A stretch of DNA of 64,000 bases from Phycisphaerae bacterium (GTDB lineage: Bacteria > Planctomycetota > Phycisphaerae > UBA1845 > PWPN01): positions 32,791-96,790 of the forward strand of contig JAUCQB010000161.1 in assembly GCA_030372985.1 (NCBI GenBank), read 5' to 3'. Position numbers and translations under genes: made by a program. Positions 41,884 through 50,157 of this stretch are shown piece after piece; position 1 is the first letter of the stretch, and every line of letters begins with the position of its first letter. The notes beneath the pieces were generated by a model. It ran no database searches, was not told the origin of the DNA, and was given only the letters and a program-made list of their open reading frames with translations.

Positions 41884-42528
41884 TCACATGGGGGGTGAAT
41901 CGACCGCACCGTCATAATCTGTATTCAGCGGACCGACTTGAGGCAAGACCGTGGGCCCGCCGGCCATCCACCAGGGCTTCTCATCTTCGATCGCGTCTGC
42001 CTGCCAGATCGCCTCGGCCAGGCGCTGCGAACGCGTGAAGTTGACCTTGATTTCCCCTTGGGATGCCGGGGCGGGCGGTTCCGGCCGATGAACGGCGACC
42101 GACAGGTTCCCCGATGCCGGCAGGGTGATGTTCCTGGGTTGACCGACCGGCCCTGCGGTGCCCTGGGTGGCCGGGGTCGTCGGTCGCCACAAGGTCACAA
42201 CCAGGGCGATGGATGCCGCCGCGGCCACAGGCAGGCCGACGGCCAGCCAGCGAGACAGCCGGATGATCTGCGACGGGGCCTTGTATGGGCCGAGCCTGCG
42301 CACTTCGCTTGTCACGTCGGCGTGGAAAGCCTTCCAGTTGACCTCAGGCACATCGGCACGACGCCGTTTCAGCAGGCCCTCCAGGCGAGTCATGGCCGAG
42401 AAGGTCCGAGCAAGCTCCGGATCTTCCTCGATTCGATGGCGCAGGGCGTCCGCCTCGGCCGGAGACAGATCATTGTCCAGCAGCCGACTCAGCAGGAATT
42501 CGTCATGTTCGCTGATCTGCGGCATCAT
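41884..42528 (-). CDS. Anti-sigma factor (transmembrane, no zinc finger)
   Basis: A 214-residue protein. The N-terminal cytoplasmic helices (LLSRLLDNDLSPAEADALRHRIEEDPELA, clipped here as the LDNDLSPAEADAL motif) are typical of planctomycete anti-sigma factors. One transmembrane helix lies at about 96-115 (LPVAAAASIALVV). The periplasmic tail is about 100 residues. The HxxxCxxC zinc motif is absent. Three near-adjacent ATGs exist; the one at 42528 is seven bases from GGAG, whereas 42534 is only one. It follows the sigma factor gene after 11 bases. Confidence 0.82.
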   Translation of the reverse strand: MMPQISEHDEFLLSRLLDNDLSPAEADALRHRIEEDPELARTFSAMTRLEGLLKRRRADVPEVNWKAFHADVTSEVRRLGPYKAPSQIIRLSRWLAVGLPVAAAASIALVVTLWRPTTPATQGTAGPVGQPRNITLPASGNLSVAVHRPEPPAPASQGEIKVNFTRSQRLAEAIWQADAIEDEKPWWMAGGPTVLPQVGPLNTDYDGAVDSPPM

Positions 42529-42539
42529 GGTCATGCTCC

Positions 42540-43163
42540 TCAGTCGGCAATCATGTCCCCTAGTCGGTCCCGCAACTTCTTACGCGCCTGAAACACGTTC
42601 CATTTCACTGTTTCCAGGCTGCACTCCAGCAACGCCGCGATATCCTTCTGTGCCCAACCCTCGATGGTAAACAACATCAGGGCCAGACGCTGCTTTTCCG
42701 GCAGAGCCTCCAAAGCGGCATCGAGGGCCTCTTGGAGCTCGCGTCCTTCGGCCTGGCGATCGGGGGTCATCGAGGTGACCGCCGTCACGCCTCGATTCTC
42801 GGCCGAGTCCTCGGTTCCCCGCTCCTCGTCGAGCCCCACCGTGGTTCGTCGCCTCGATCGACGCGCGTTCAGGGAGAGGTTGGTCACGGTCCGCAGCAGC
42901 CACGGCCCGAAGCGGGCCGGATCTTTCAACCGATCTAGTGCGCGATAGGCTCGTAGAAAAGCCTCCTGGGCCGTCTCCGCCGCATCCTCACTGTTGCCCA
43001 ACAACCGATATGCGGTGGAGACTGCGACCCGTTGGTACGCAGCCACCAGCCGTCCGAAAGCGTCGGAGTCCCCAGACAGCGCCGCTTGCACCCATGCAGC
43101 ATCACGCGTGCCGGTATCGTCCGTGAAGAGCGGCCGGTCTGGTTGCGTCATAGATATAGACAC
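42540..43163 (-). CDS. ECF-family RNA polymerase sigma factor
   Basis: A 207-residue sigma70 group 4 protein. Region 2 is DAFGRLVAAYQRVAVSTAYRLLGNSEDAAETAQEAFLRAYRAL (from about 35), and region 4 is LPEKQRLALMLFTIEGWAQKDIAALLECSLETVKWNVFQARKKL (clipped). There is no region 3. The frame begins with a GTG at 43163; an ATG four codons later (43151) is an equal candidate, and neither has a strong ribosome binding site. First gene of the sigma/anti-sigma/STN operon. Confidence 0.9.
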   Translation of the reverse strand: MSISMTQPDRPLFTDDTGTRDAAWVQAALSGDSDAFGRLVAAYQRVAVSTAYRLLGNSEDAAETAQEAFLRAYRALDRLKDPARFGPWLLRTVTNLSLNARRSRRRTTVGLDEERGTEDSAENRGVTAVTSMTPDRQAEGRELQEALDAALEALPEKQRLALMLFTIEGWAQKDIAALLECSLETVKWNVFQARKKLRDRLGDMIAD

Positions 43164-43313
43164 CGCTGCCTGAAAACGGTTAGATGCGGGAGAATGAACG
43201 CGGGTTCAGGAGTGTATCGGGCCCGATGCCTCCCTGTCAACGCCCCGGATTACATGACCGGGCAGGCGCCGCTGGACGTGGCACCGGACCTGGCAGAACG
43301 TAGGTGCTTGATA

Positions 43314-44162
43314 ATGAAGAAGTTAGGGAAAGTCTGTGAGGTCCGGGAATACCTCAGCCCGCACCGCCAAGCCGGCAGGCGGATCGGCTTTGTCCCTACG
43401 ATGGGGGCTTTGCACGAGGGCCATCGGTCGCTGATGCGGGCCGCCCGGAAAGGTTGTGAGCAGGTCATTGTCTCGATCTTTGTCAATCCTACCCAGTTCG
43501 GTCCCGGCGAGGACTTCCAGAAGTACCCTCGGATGCTCGATGCGGACCTGGCCGCTTGCCAGGCCGAGGGGGTTGACGCTGTCTTCTGCCCGCCAGTGTC
43601 CGAGGTCTACCCGGCCGGGTCAGCGACTATAGTGACGGTGAAACGTCTAACGGAGGCGTTGTGTGGGGCACACCGGCCCGGCCATTTCGACGGGGTGACG
43701 ACCGTCGTGACCAAGCTCTTCAATATCGTCCAACCCGATGCGGCGTACTTCGGACAGAAAGACGCCCAGCAGGCGACGGTGCTGCGGCGGATGGTCACGG
43801 ATCTGCTGTGGCCCATCGAGATCGTCGTCTGTCCGACCGTTCGCGAGCCGGACGGTCTGGCGCTGTCGAGCCGGAACGCCTATCTCAGCCCGGCGGAGCG
43901 CCGGCAGGCGCTCAGTCTCTCGGCGGCGCTGTTCCGGGCTCGCGACGAGATTCTTGCGGGCCAGAAGGATGTGGCCGCTCTCGTCGCGGCGATGCGAGAG
44001 CGTATTGAGTCGGCCGGCCCGTGCGGCATTGACTATGTAGAGATCGTCGACGCCGACGAGTTGACCCCGCTGGCGACTGCGCGTGGAAGATGCCTCGTGG
44101 CCTTGGCCGTGCGGATCGGCGGCACGCGGCTAATCGACAACGTGGTGGTGGACGCTGGCTGA
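43314..44162 (+). CDS. panC: Pantothenate synthetase
   Basis: A 282-residue ligase that joins pantoate and beta-alanine with ATP in coenzyme A synthesis. The HIGH-type motif appears in FVPTMGALHEGHRSLMRAAR; further family motifs are VSIFVNPTQFGPGEDFQKYPR, AYFGQKDAQQATVLRRM and LALSSRNAYLSP. The ATG at 43314 (MKKLGKVCEVREYL) matches the family start; the frame is open upstream over the divergent sigma gene region but that part is not conserved. panB and panD are not in the window. Confidence 0.95.
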   Translation: MKKLGKVCEVREYLSPHRQAGRRIGFVPTMGALHEGHRSLMRAARKGCEQVIVSIFVNPTQFGPGEDFQKYPRMLDADLAACQAEGVDAVFCPPVSEVYPAGSATIVTVKRLTEALCGAHRPGHFDGVTTVVTKLFNIVQPDAAYFGQKDAQQATVLRRMVTDLLWPIEIVVCPTVREPDGLALSSRNAYLSPAERRQALSLSAALFRARDEILAGQKDVAALVAAMRERIESAGPCGIDYVEIVDADELTPLATARGRCLVALAVRIGGTRLIDNVVVDAG

Positions 44163-44249
44163 ACGGACCGTTAACATGCTTCGATTCCATGGTTGGCCAG
44201 ATCGGCGGGCGACGGGCCGCCGTGAGATGAACAACGAGAGTCCCTGAAT

Positions 44250-45419
44250 ATGTGGCCTACACTTTTCAAAATTCCCATCATCATGCTGCCGATTCGCAGC
44301 TATGGTTTCATGCTCATGGTCGGTTTCCTCGGCGGTACCTGGTGGGCGGCCCGCCGGGCGTCACGGGTCAAGTGCGACCCCGATATGGTGGTCAATCTCG
44401 GATTCATCGCTCTGGTGGCCAGCGTGGTGGGCTCGCGCATTTTTTACGTGGTTCATTACTGGGACGAGCATTTTGCAGGCCGGGGTCTGTGGGCCATCGT
44501 GGATATCACGGCCGGTGGGCTGGAGTTCTACGGCGGTTTCATCGGTGCGATGATTGCGATCCTCGTCTACATGAAGCTCCGCAAGGTCTCGATCCGGCTG
44601 TACCTCGACATCGTGACGCCCTCGTTGATGTTCGGCATGGCGATGGCGAGGATCGGTTGCTTCCTCAACGGGTGCTGTTGGGGTGGCCCGTGCTCCGAGC
44701 ACCTGCCGTGGGCGGTGAGGTTTCCTTATGCCAGCCCGGCGCTGTACCGGCAATGGGAGGAACGGCAGGTGACGCTGCCCGCCGAACTGATCACCATCAA
44801 TTCCGCCGGCATCCCCGCGCCGCTGAACCGCGATCTGCTCAATCTGACGCCCGAGGAGCGGGACGGGGCCCGGGTCAGGTTTGAGCAGGCCGAGGCGGCC
44901 CTCAAGGAGGCCCAGGCCGCCAAAGCCGATGAGAAGACGCTCGCCACGCTGCGAAAGGAGAAGGAGAGGGCAGAGAAGGACAAGCGACGAATCGACGAAA
45001 TCACCGCCGGTTTGAACCGCCAGCTAGCCCGATACGACCTGACGGCGACGGAGTTCAGTGACCTGGCCCGGGAGTACGGCAAGACGGTGCCTGTCCACCC
45101 GACGCAGCTCTATGCCTCCATCAATGGTATTCTCCTGGCCATCCTGCTGAACGAGGTCTTTTATCGCCGCAAGCGGCACGGCGTCGTGTTTGCCGTTCTG
45201 CTGATGCTCTACCCGGCCGCCCGAATCATGGAGGAGATGATCCGGACCGACAATCCGCACGATACCGCAGGCCTGACCATCTCCCAGTTCGTCAGCGTCC
45301 TGTTGTTCGCGGCGGGAGTCGGTCTTTATTACGCTCTCAAGAAGATGCCCGAACGTTCGCCGCTCGCCGTCCCCTTCATTCCCCCCGAGCCGCCGCCCAA
45401 AAAGAAACGTCGGGGCTGA
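44250..45419 (+). CDS. lgt: Prolipoprotein diacylglyceryl transferase with about 115-residue insertion
   Basis: A 389-residue membrane enzyme that attaches diacylglycerol to lipobox cysteines. Core motifs are GGLEFYGGFIGA (about 89-100), ARIGCFLNGCCWG (133-145) and VHPTQLYAS (282-290). Between WAVRFPY (about 154-160) and VHPTQLY there are roughly 120 residues, including a charged coiled coil at about 200-260. In E. coli this loop, which lies on the periplasmic side, is far shorter. A Pro/Lys-rich tail ends the protein. The abundance of lipoproteins in the window fits an active pathway. Confidence 0.93.
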   Translation: MWPTLFKIPIIMLPIRSYGFMLMVGFLGGTWWAARRASRVKCDPDMVVNLGFIALVASVVGSRIFYVVHYWDEHFAGRGLWAIVDITAGGLEFYGGFIGAMIAILVYMKLRKVSIRLYLDIVTPSLMFGMAMARIGCFLNGCCWGGPCSEHLPWAVRFPYASPALYRQWEERQVTLPAELITINSAGIPAPLNRDLLNLTPEERDGARVRFEQAEAALKEAQAAKADEKTLATLRKEKERAEKDKRRIDEITAGLNRQLARYDLTATEFSDLAREYGKTVPVHPTQLYASINGILLAILLNEVFYRRKRHGVVFAVLLMLYPAARIMEEMIRTDNPHDTAGLTISQFVSVLLFAAGVGLYYALKKMPERSPLAVPFIPPEPPPKKKRRG

Positions 45420-45441
45420 GCCGAAGGCCCGGTGTCCAAAC

Positions 45442-45518
45442 CCGAATGACGCGAAACCGGCGTGCTTTGAACGAGGCGGTCGCGGAAGGAAAGCAGGTAC
45501 TCCGGTTTCGTCATTCGG
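45442..45518. repeat. 77-bp imperfect palindrome (CCGAATGACG type)
   Basis: CCGAATGACGCGAAACCGG at 45442-45460 faces CCGGTTTCGTCATTCGG at 45502-45518, an inverted copy lacking two bases; the arms continue with CTTT/AAAG. It lies between the convergent lgt and cytidylate-kinase-like genes and could act as a transcriptional boundary. Confidence 0.7.
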
Positions 45519-45616
45519 ACGGCGTCGTTCGTCTTTTCTCAGCACATGGGTTGTGCGCAGAGTCGCCGTCGGGCGTTTGGGCCTGCATCAGCCCACGGAA
45601 CCCGGCGTCGGCCATT

Positions 45617-46327
45617 TCAGTAGGCGACTCCGCGTGCTTTCATGGCACAGGTGATCACGTCCACCACCTGAGAGGTGGTGAACCGGTCCACGCGGATCTG
45701 CAGATCAAAGCGCGTCGCCGTCTGGGGATCAATGTGGAAGTGGTTCTCCACGAATTCACGCCGTTCCCGCTCGATACGGTCGATCTCCCGCCGGGCCTGT
45801 TCGCGGCTGACGTTGCTGAACCGGACGAAGTTCTCGATGCACCGCTCCCTCGAGGCCACAATCCTGACCCGCAGCCCTTTGTCCTGAGGCAGAATCAGGT
45901 CGACGGATCGGCCGATGTAGATCGCCGGACCCTGTCGCGCGAGCCACAAGATCACCTGCGTCAGGCGATGGAAGTAATCGTTCTTGCGGAATTCCTGCTG
46001 CACCAGTGTGCGAAACACGTTCTCGAACCAGTTCAGATCCCGCTCGTCCATCGAGCGGTAGAGAGACTCGCGGACGTTGTCGTCGCGGGCCATGAGGGTC
46101 AGGATCTCGCGGTCGAACACCGGCCAGCCGAGTCGCTCCGCCAGCACCTGAGCGACCTCGTTGCCGCCGGCGCCGCAGATGTTGGCAATGGTGACGAACG
46201 GGGCAAACTCCTGGCGCCGGGTGAGGAACACCTCCGGACGCTGCGTTCGCCCGAGTTCCCAGTTCCGCATCTGTTTCTCGATGACTCTCGAAAGCCCCGG
46301 CAGTTCTGACATGGGTCTGGTCAGCAT
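45617..46327 (-). CDS. Cytidylate kinase-like family protein
   Basis: A 236-residue P-loop NTPase-like protein of the cytidylate kinase-like (Cytidylate_kin2) group. The usual Walker A region is replaced by IANICGAGGNEVAQVLAERL, followed by GWPVFDREILTLMARDDNVRE. Downstream, IYIGRSVDLILPQDKGLRVRIVAS and NVSREQARREIDRIERERREF match the family lid and base-binding regions. True CMP kinase activity is uncertain. AGAGGTG lies six bases before the ATG at 46327. Confidence 0.8.
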   Translation of the reverse strand: MLTRPMSELPGLSRVIEKQMRNWELGRTQRPEVFLTRRQEFAPFVTIANICGAGGNEVAQVLAERLGWPVFDREILTLMARDDNVRESLYRSMDERDLNWFENVFRTLVQQEFRKNDYFHRLTQVILWLARQGPAIYIGRSVDLILPQDKGLRVRIVASRERCIENFVRFSNVSREQARREIDRIERERREFVENHFHIDPQTATRFDLQIRVDRFTTSQVVDVITCAMKARGVAY

Positions 46328-46594
46328 GGCCGCACCTCTTCTGGATGTTTCCCAGGTCGTGTCCCGAACGTCAGGCAACGGATGAGATGATCTCCCTTCA
46401 GCGTACGCTCCTGTCGCGCAGGATGCAAGACCCTGCCTGGCAAGCCTGCGTGCGAATGTCGTGTGACGATCGGGCTATCGGCACACGCAAGCTCGGCTTA
46501 TACTGCTTATGTCGCGAGACATGAGGAGCGTATCGGACATATGGCAGGCAATCGTACGCATCTGCATGTTTCCAGCTAACCGGAGGCGCCCGGC

Positions 46595-47236
46595 GTGATC
46601 GAGATCATGGAATTCGAGCAGCCTCCGGCTCGTCCGGTCCGGTGGCGATATCTGCTGGCCCGACCAGGCCGGGAGTCGCATCGGGACCGCCGGCCTTTGT
46701 TGCTGTTTCTTCACGGGGCCGGGGAGCGGGGCGAAGATCCGACCTTGGCCAAACGCCACGGGCCGCTCAAGGTCCTGGAGCAGGGCATGGACCTGCCGTT
46801 CGTCATCGCCGCACCCCTGTGTCCGCCCGGCAAGTGGTGGAACAACCACATGCTCATCGAGTTCCTCGACCACCTGCTGGCGACCCACCCGGTCGATGCG
46901 GACCGCGTGTACCTGACGGGGCTGAGCATGGGCGGTTTCGGGACCTGGAGCCTGGCCACCGAGTGTCCGGAGCGATTCGCCGCCATTGCCCCGGTCTGTG
47001 GTGGGGGATACTGGTTTCTCGCAGATCAGCTCAGGGACGTCCCGGTCTGGGCCTTCCACGGAGCCAGGGATGAGGTGATCCCGCTGGAGGAGTCGCAGCG
47101 AATGGTTCGGGCGATTCAGGCCGCCGGCGGCGACGCCCGGCTCACCATCTACCCCGACGCCGGCCATGATGCCTGGACGGAAACCTACGCGAACCCCGAG
47201 CTCTACCAATGGTTCCTCAGCCACCGGCGAACATGA
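46595..47236 (+). CDS. Alpha/beta-hydrolase (esterase/phospholipase-like), cytosolic
   Basis: A 213-residue hydrolase of the LpqC/phospholipase-carboxylesterase type. The oxyanion region is LLLFLHGAGERGEDP, the nucleophile elbow GLSMGGFGTW, the acid in HGARDEVIPLEES and the histidine in YPDAGHDAW. No signal peptide is present. A GTG start at 46595 is chosen because CGGAGG lies eight bases before it. The natural substrate is unknown. Confidence 0.85.
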   Translation: MIEIMEFEQPPARPVRWRYLLARPGRESHRDRRPLLLFLHGAGERGEDPTLAKRHGPLKVLEQGMDLPFVIAAPLCPPGKWWNNHMLIEFLDHLLATHPVDADRVYLTGLSMGGFGTWSLATECPERFAAIAPVCGGGYWFLADQLRDVPVWAFHGARDEVIPLEESQRMVRAIQAAGGDARLTIYPDAGHDAWTETYANPELYQWFLSHRRT

Positions 47237-47278
47237 GATGGGAGACAGAGGTGTGTCGCACGAACCGGGCCTCTGGCC

Positions 47279-47593
47279 TCAACTCAGTGTGGGCATCAGC
47301 AGAGCTGTGATGAACATCAAGGCGGCGACGACGCCCAGCCAGAACAGGATCTTCTCGGACGAGATCAGCCCTCGCACGACCAGGACAATCATCGCAAAAC
47401 AGTAGATGTTGCGATAGGGCGAGGGCATATGTCGCAACCTGAAAGCTGTCCCCACGCAGCCCGGATGGAACATGAGCATCAAGGCCCCGTAGATCACAAA
47501 TACCAGGGTGGTGAAGCTGCGGTCGCTGGGGTCGCCCCGTTGTTCCATCGGGTCATTCGGAGGCTGCCCGGATTGGTCAGAATCGACACGCAT
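47279..47593 (-). CDS. Small two-helix membrane protein
   Basis: A 104-residue protein with a polar N-terminal 28 residues and hydrophobic segments at about 30-45 (LVFVIYGALMLMF), 60-72 (IYCFAMIVLVVRG) and 80-98 (ILFWLGVVAALMFITALL). I do not recognise a family. The start at 47593 has GTGGA nearby; the frame is open a further 36 codons upstream. It converges on the esterase gene. Confidence 0.55.
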   Translation of the reverse strand: MRVDSDQSGQPPNDPMEQRGDPSDRSFTTLVFVIYGALMLMFHPGCVGTAFRLRHMPSPYRNIYCFAMIVLVVRGLISSEKILFWLGVVAALMFITALLMPTLS

Positions 47594-47631
47594 GAGTTCC
47601 ACTTCGTCGTCTGTTCGCAAAACGGGATTGT

Positions 47632-48222
47632 CTATCCCTCTGGGGTATCCAGCAACTGCTTTAAACGAGGCGACAGCGCCGCCGGCAAGCGATCGAGCCA
47701 ACTGTCGTCCAGCAGTCCCACTTCGATCAAATCCCGCAGATGGGTGCGATCTTTGTCGCGAAATGAAGTCAACTTCATTCGCACCAGTGCGTCCAGCGTC
47801 AACATGCGGAAATCCGCGGCCTGCTCTGATTCAGTCACATCAGGAGCTGCCAGAATGTATTCAGGGCGCACTTTCTCCCTGGCGAACACCAGATGCACCG
47901 CGTCCCGAGCCTTGGCATTCTCGCCGTCGAGGAACATGTCGATGCCGCCGACGTGCCGGTAGACGAACCCGGCCTGAGCGAGGGCTGCGGTGGCCGCGTG
48001 CAGGTCGGCTCTGCGAACCACAATGTCGACATCCTGTGTATTCCGCACGGCGGCCTCGTCCACTCTCGATACCCAGGCGGCCACGGCGTTGCCGCCTGCC
48101 ACCGCGTAGGGCACGCCCATTCTGTTCAAGGCTGCCGCCGCCCGAAGCAATCGTTGGCGCACTTTCTCCACGGCTCGGATCATCCTTTCCCAAGAGACAT
48201 TGCCGTACGTGATCGATGGCAT
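47632..48222 (-). CDS. Nucleotidyltransferase-fold protein (MNT/AbiEii-like)
   Basis: A 196-residue protein with a DNA polymerase beta-type nucleotidyltransferase core: YAVAGGNAVAAWVSRV, then TQDVDIVVRR supplying two acidic ligands. The C-terminal part (MLTLDALVRMKLTSFRDKDRTHLRDLI) is typical of AbiEii/UPF0157-like proteins that adenylylate or otherwise modify RNA or proteins. No antitoxin gene is adjacent; prmC lies upstream, 104 bases away. AAGGG occurs before the chosen start; the upstream frame overlapping prmC is ignored. Confidence 0.75.
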   Translation of the reverse strand: MPSITYGNVSWERMIRAVEKVRQRLLRAAAALNRMGVPYAVAGGNAVAAWVSRVDEAAVRNTQDVDIVVRRADLHAATAALAQAGFVYRHVGGIDMFLDGENAKARDAVHLVFAREKVRPEYILAAPDVTESEQAADFRMLTLDALVRMKLTSFRDKDRTHLRDLIEVGLLDDSWLDRLPAALSPRLKQLLDTPEG

Positions 48223-48326
48223 GGTTCGTCGGCCCTTGAGCAACTCCCTCTCGGCATATTCTAGCGTTGAGGATCTCGAAACGGAAAGGCGGTTCCTGAG
48301 CCGCAGCCGGCTCCACGGACCGTGGT

Positions 48327-49229
48327 CTACTGCCACCGCAATTCCACCACTCGCTCGTGCGGATCGGTCTTGTCGCGATGTGTACCGATGAAGTCCCATC
48401 GGCCGGCGGACTCGAAGATCCCGCGCACGGACGCGAGCTGGTCGTGCCCGATCTCGGCCAGCAGTCTCCCGCCGGCGGCCAGCACCGTGGGGGCTTCCGC
48501 AGCGAACCGGCGGTACATTTCCAGTCCGTCGCTGCATGGAGGAACAAGGGCGACCCTGGGCTCATGGTCGCGAATGTGCGGAGGCAGGTTCTGGTAGACC
48601 GACTCGCTGATATATGGAGGATTGGACACCACGGCATCGAAACCGCCTTCAGGGACGTACTCGGCCGGCAGGGCAAAACCGTCGGCGAGCACCGTACGGA
48701 TGCGGCCGCTCAGGCCGTGGCGCTCAATATTGGCCCGAGCCACGACCAGGGCCTCCTTCGAGATGTCGCTGGCCACCAGCACGGCGTTTGGAGCGTACCT
48801 GGCGACGGCCACCGCCACACACCCACTGCCGGTGCCCAGATCGAGGATTCGCCACTGTCGCTCACGGGCCGATCGGCACAGGTCAATCATCCGCTGAGCG
48901 AGGGCCTCGGTCTCGGGCCGGGGGATGAGTACGGCCGGGCCGACCTGAAACTCCAGCGAGAAGAACTCCCGTGAGCCGAGCAGGTAGGCAATCGGCGTAT
49001 GCTCGCCGGCTTGGCGGACCAGTTCGCGAAAGGCCTTCCGCTGATCCTCGCCTGGCTCGGCGTCGTACCGCGTATACAGGTCGATTTTGCGGCAGTTCAT
49101 CGCCCGCGCGAGCAGCAACTCGGCCGCCAGACGCCCCCCCTCGACCTGCTTCTGCTGAAACCACTGGGTGGTCCAGTCCAGAAGTCGGCCTACGGTCCAG
49201 GCCGTCGGTTGTTCACCCGTGTCTGCCAT
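48327..49229 (-). CDS. prmC: Peptide chain release factor glutamine methyltransferase
   Basis: A 300-residue SAM-dependent enzyme that methylates the GGQ glutamine of release factors. The substrate-binding N-terminal helical domain (IAYLLGSREFFSLEF, LIPRPETE) is followed by a Rossmann domain with LDLGTGSGCVAVAVAR and the catalytic NPPY in VVSNPPYISES. The ATG at 49229 is chosen; a GTG three codons earlier is possible and neither has an obvious ribosome binding site. prfA is not in the window. Confidence 0.94.
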   Translation of the reverse strand: MADTGEQPTAWTVGRLLDWTTQWFQQKQVEGGRLAAELLLARAMNCRKIDLYTRYDAEPGEDQRKAFRELVRQAGEHTPIAYLLGSREFFSLEFQVGPAVLIPRPETEALAQRMIDLCRSARERQWRILDLGTGSGCVAVAVARYAPNAVLVASDISKEALVVARANIERHGLSGRIRTVLADGFALPAEYVPEGGFDAVVSNPPYISESVYQNLPPHIRDHEPRVALVPPCSDGLEMYRRFAAEAPTVLAAGGRLLAEIGHDQLASVRGIFESAGRWDFIGTHRDKTDPHERVVELRWQ

Positions 49230-49453
49230 AGGGGGCACTATACCGGCAGTCAGGGCGAACCGGTATGCCCTGACATCTGTAGAGAGCTATACTTGGGTGC
49301 CGGTGTGGCCCGGTGACGGTCTTCCGGCATATCCTGGATCCGATTTACTGGGCCGAAGCCCGCCCGGATTCCGAAGTAATCAGTGCTGGGCGCCGACTCC
49401 ACCGGCAGAATAAACTGTGTACTCCGACACATAATCTGGAAAGGAGTCCCGCA

Positions 49454-49996
49454 ATGTCTCGTTCGATCCTGATACTCTTGGCGAGCGTTCTGGTTCTCGC
49501 GGTGGGGTGTGTTTCCGTGAAGACGCCCGACGTGTCCGTGGACGTCATGGACCCGGTGAACGCTTACAAGCGGCACGAGTCCTCATCCAAAGAGCCTGAA
49601 CCTGCGCCGGCGCCGAAACTTCGTTACACCCCGTATGCCTCCACCCTCGAGCGCGTCAACCGCCAGCAGGTCCGTGTAACCGAGGAGTTCACGAAGCGCG
49701 ACTGGGAAGACATGGAGGACGAGGCCCAGGACTGGGCGGCCGATGTGCGGGCCCTCAACGGCTATGCCTCCGTCTCACACAATCCCGAGAAGTATCGCGA
49801 ACTGGCGAGCAAGCTGCTGGACGCGGTCCAGAAAGTCAAAAACGCCGCTCGGGCTCATGACGCCGCGATGGGCCAGCATGCCCTCGATGAGGCGGATGCC
49901 ATCCTGAACCAGTTCAGCAAGACCTTCCCCCTGACCGAAAGTGCCGACAATCCACCCCCTGAGCCGCGTCCCTCGCGCACCACCAAGGCCCCGTAA
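49454..49996 (+). CDS. Small lipoprotein of unknown function
   Basis: A 180-residue protein with lipobox LVLAVGC (Cys19), a Pro/Glu/Lys-rich linker at about 44-60 and a helical region at about 70-160 with two Trp residues (KRDWEDMEDEAQDWAADV). The C-terminal 20 residues are Pro-rich. I do not recognise a family. A strong GGAAAGGAGT ribosome binding site precedes the ATG. Confidence 0.75.
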   Translation: MSRSILILLASVLVLAVGCVSVKTPDVSVDVMDPVNAYKRHESSSKEPEPAPAPKLRYTPYASTLERVNRQQVRVTEEFTKRDWEDMEDEAQDWAADVRALNGYASVSHNPEKYRELASKLLDAVQKVKNAARAHDAAMGQHALDEADAILNQFSKTFPLTESADNPPPEPRPSRTTKAP

Positions 49997-50157
49997 GCCC
50001 GACGCTTTGCGGCATTTCATTTGTCCGCCCGCTCCGTTAGGATTTCGGCGGATCGTGGAGCTGGAGCGCATGCCCGAGGATCGGGCTGCTTGCCGGCGTG
50101 GAGATTGCCCTGCCACGCTCCGCGCCGTCTGTCCCCAGACCATCAGGAGAAGAACGA

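Noticed and set aside
46499..46522. TATACT and ATGTCGCGAGACAT hairpin upstream of the esterase gene
   Set aside because: There is no -35 box at a workable distance and the hairpin is short, so a promoter call is not supported.
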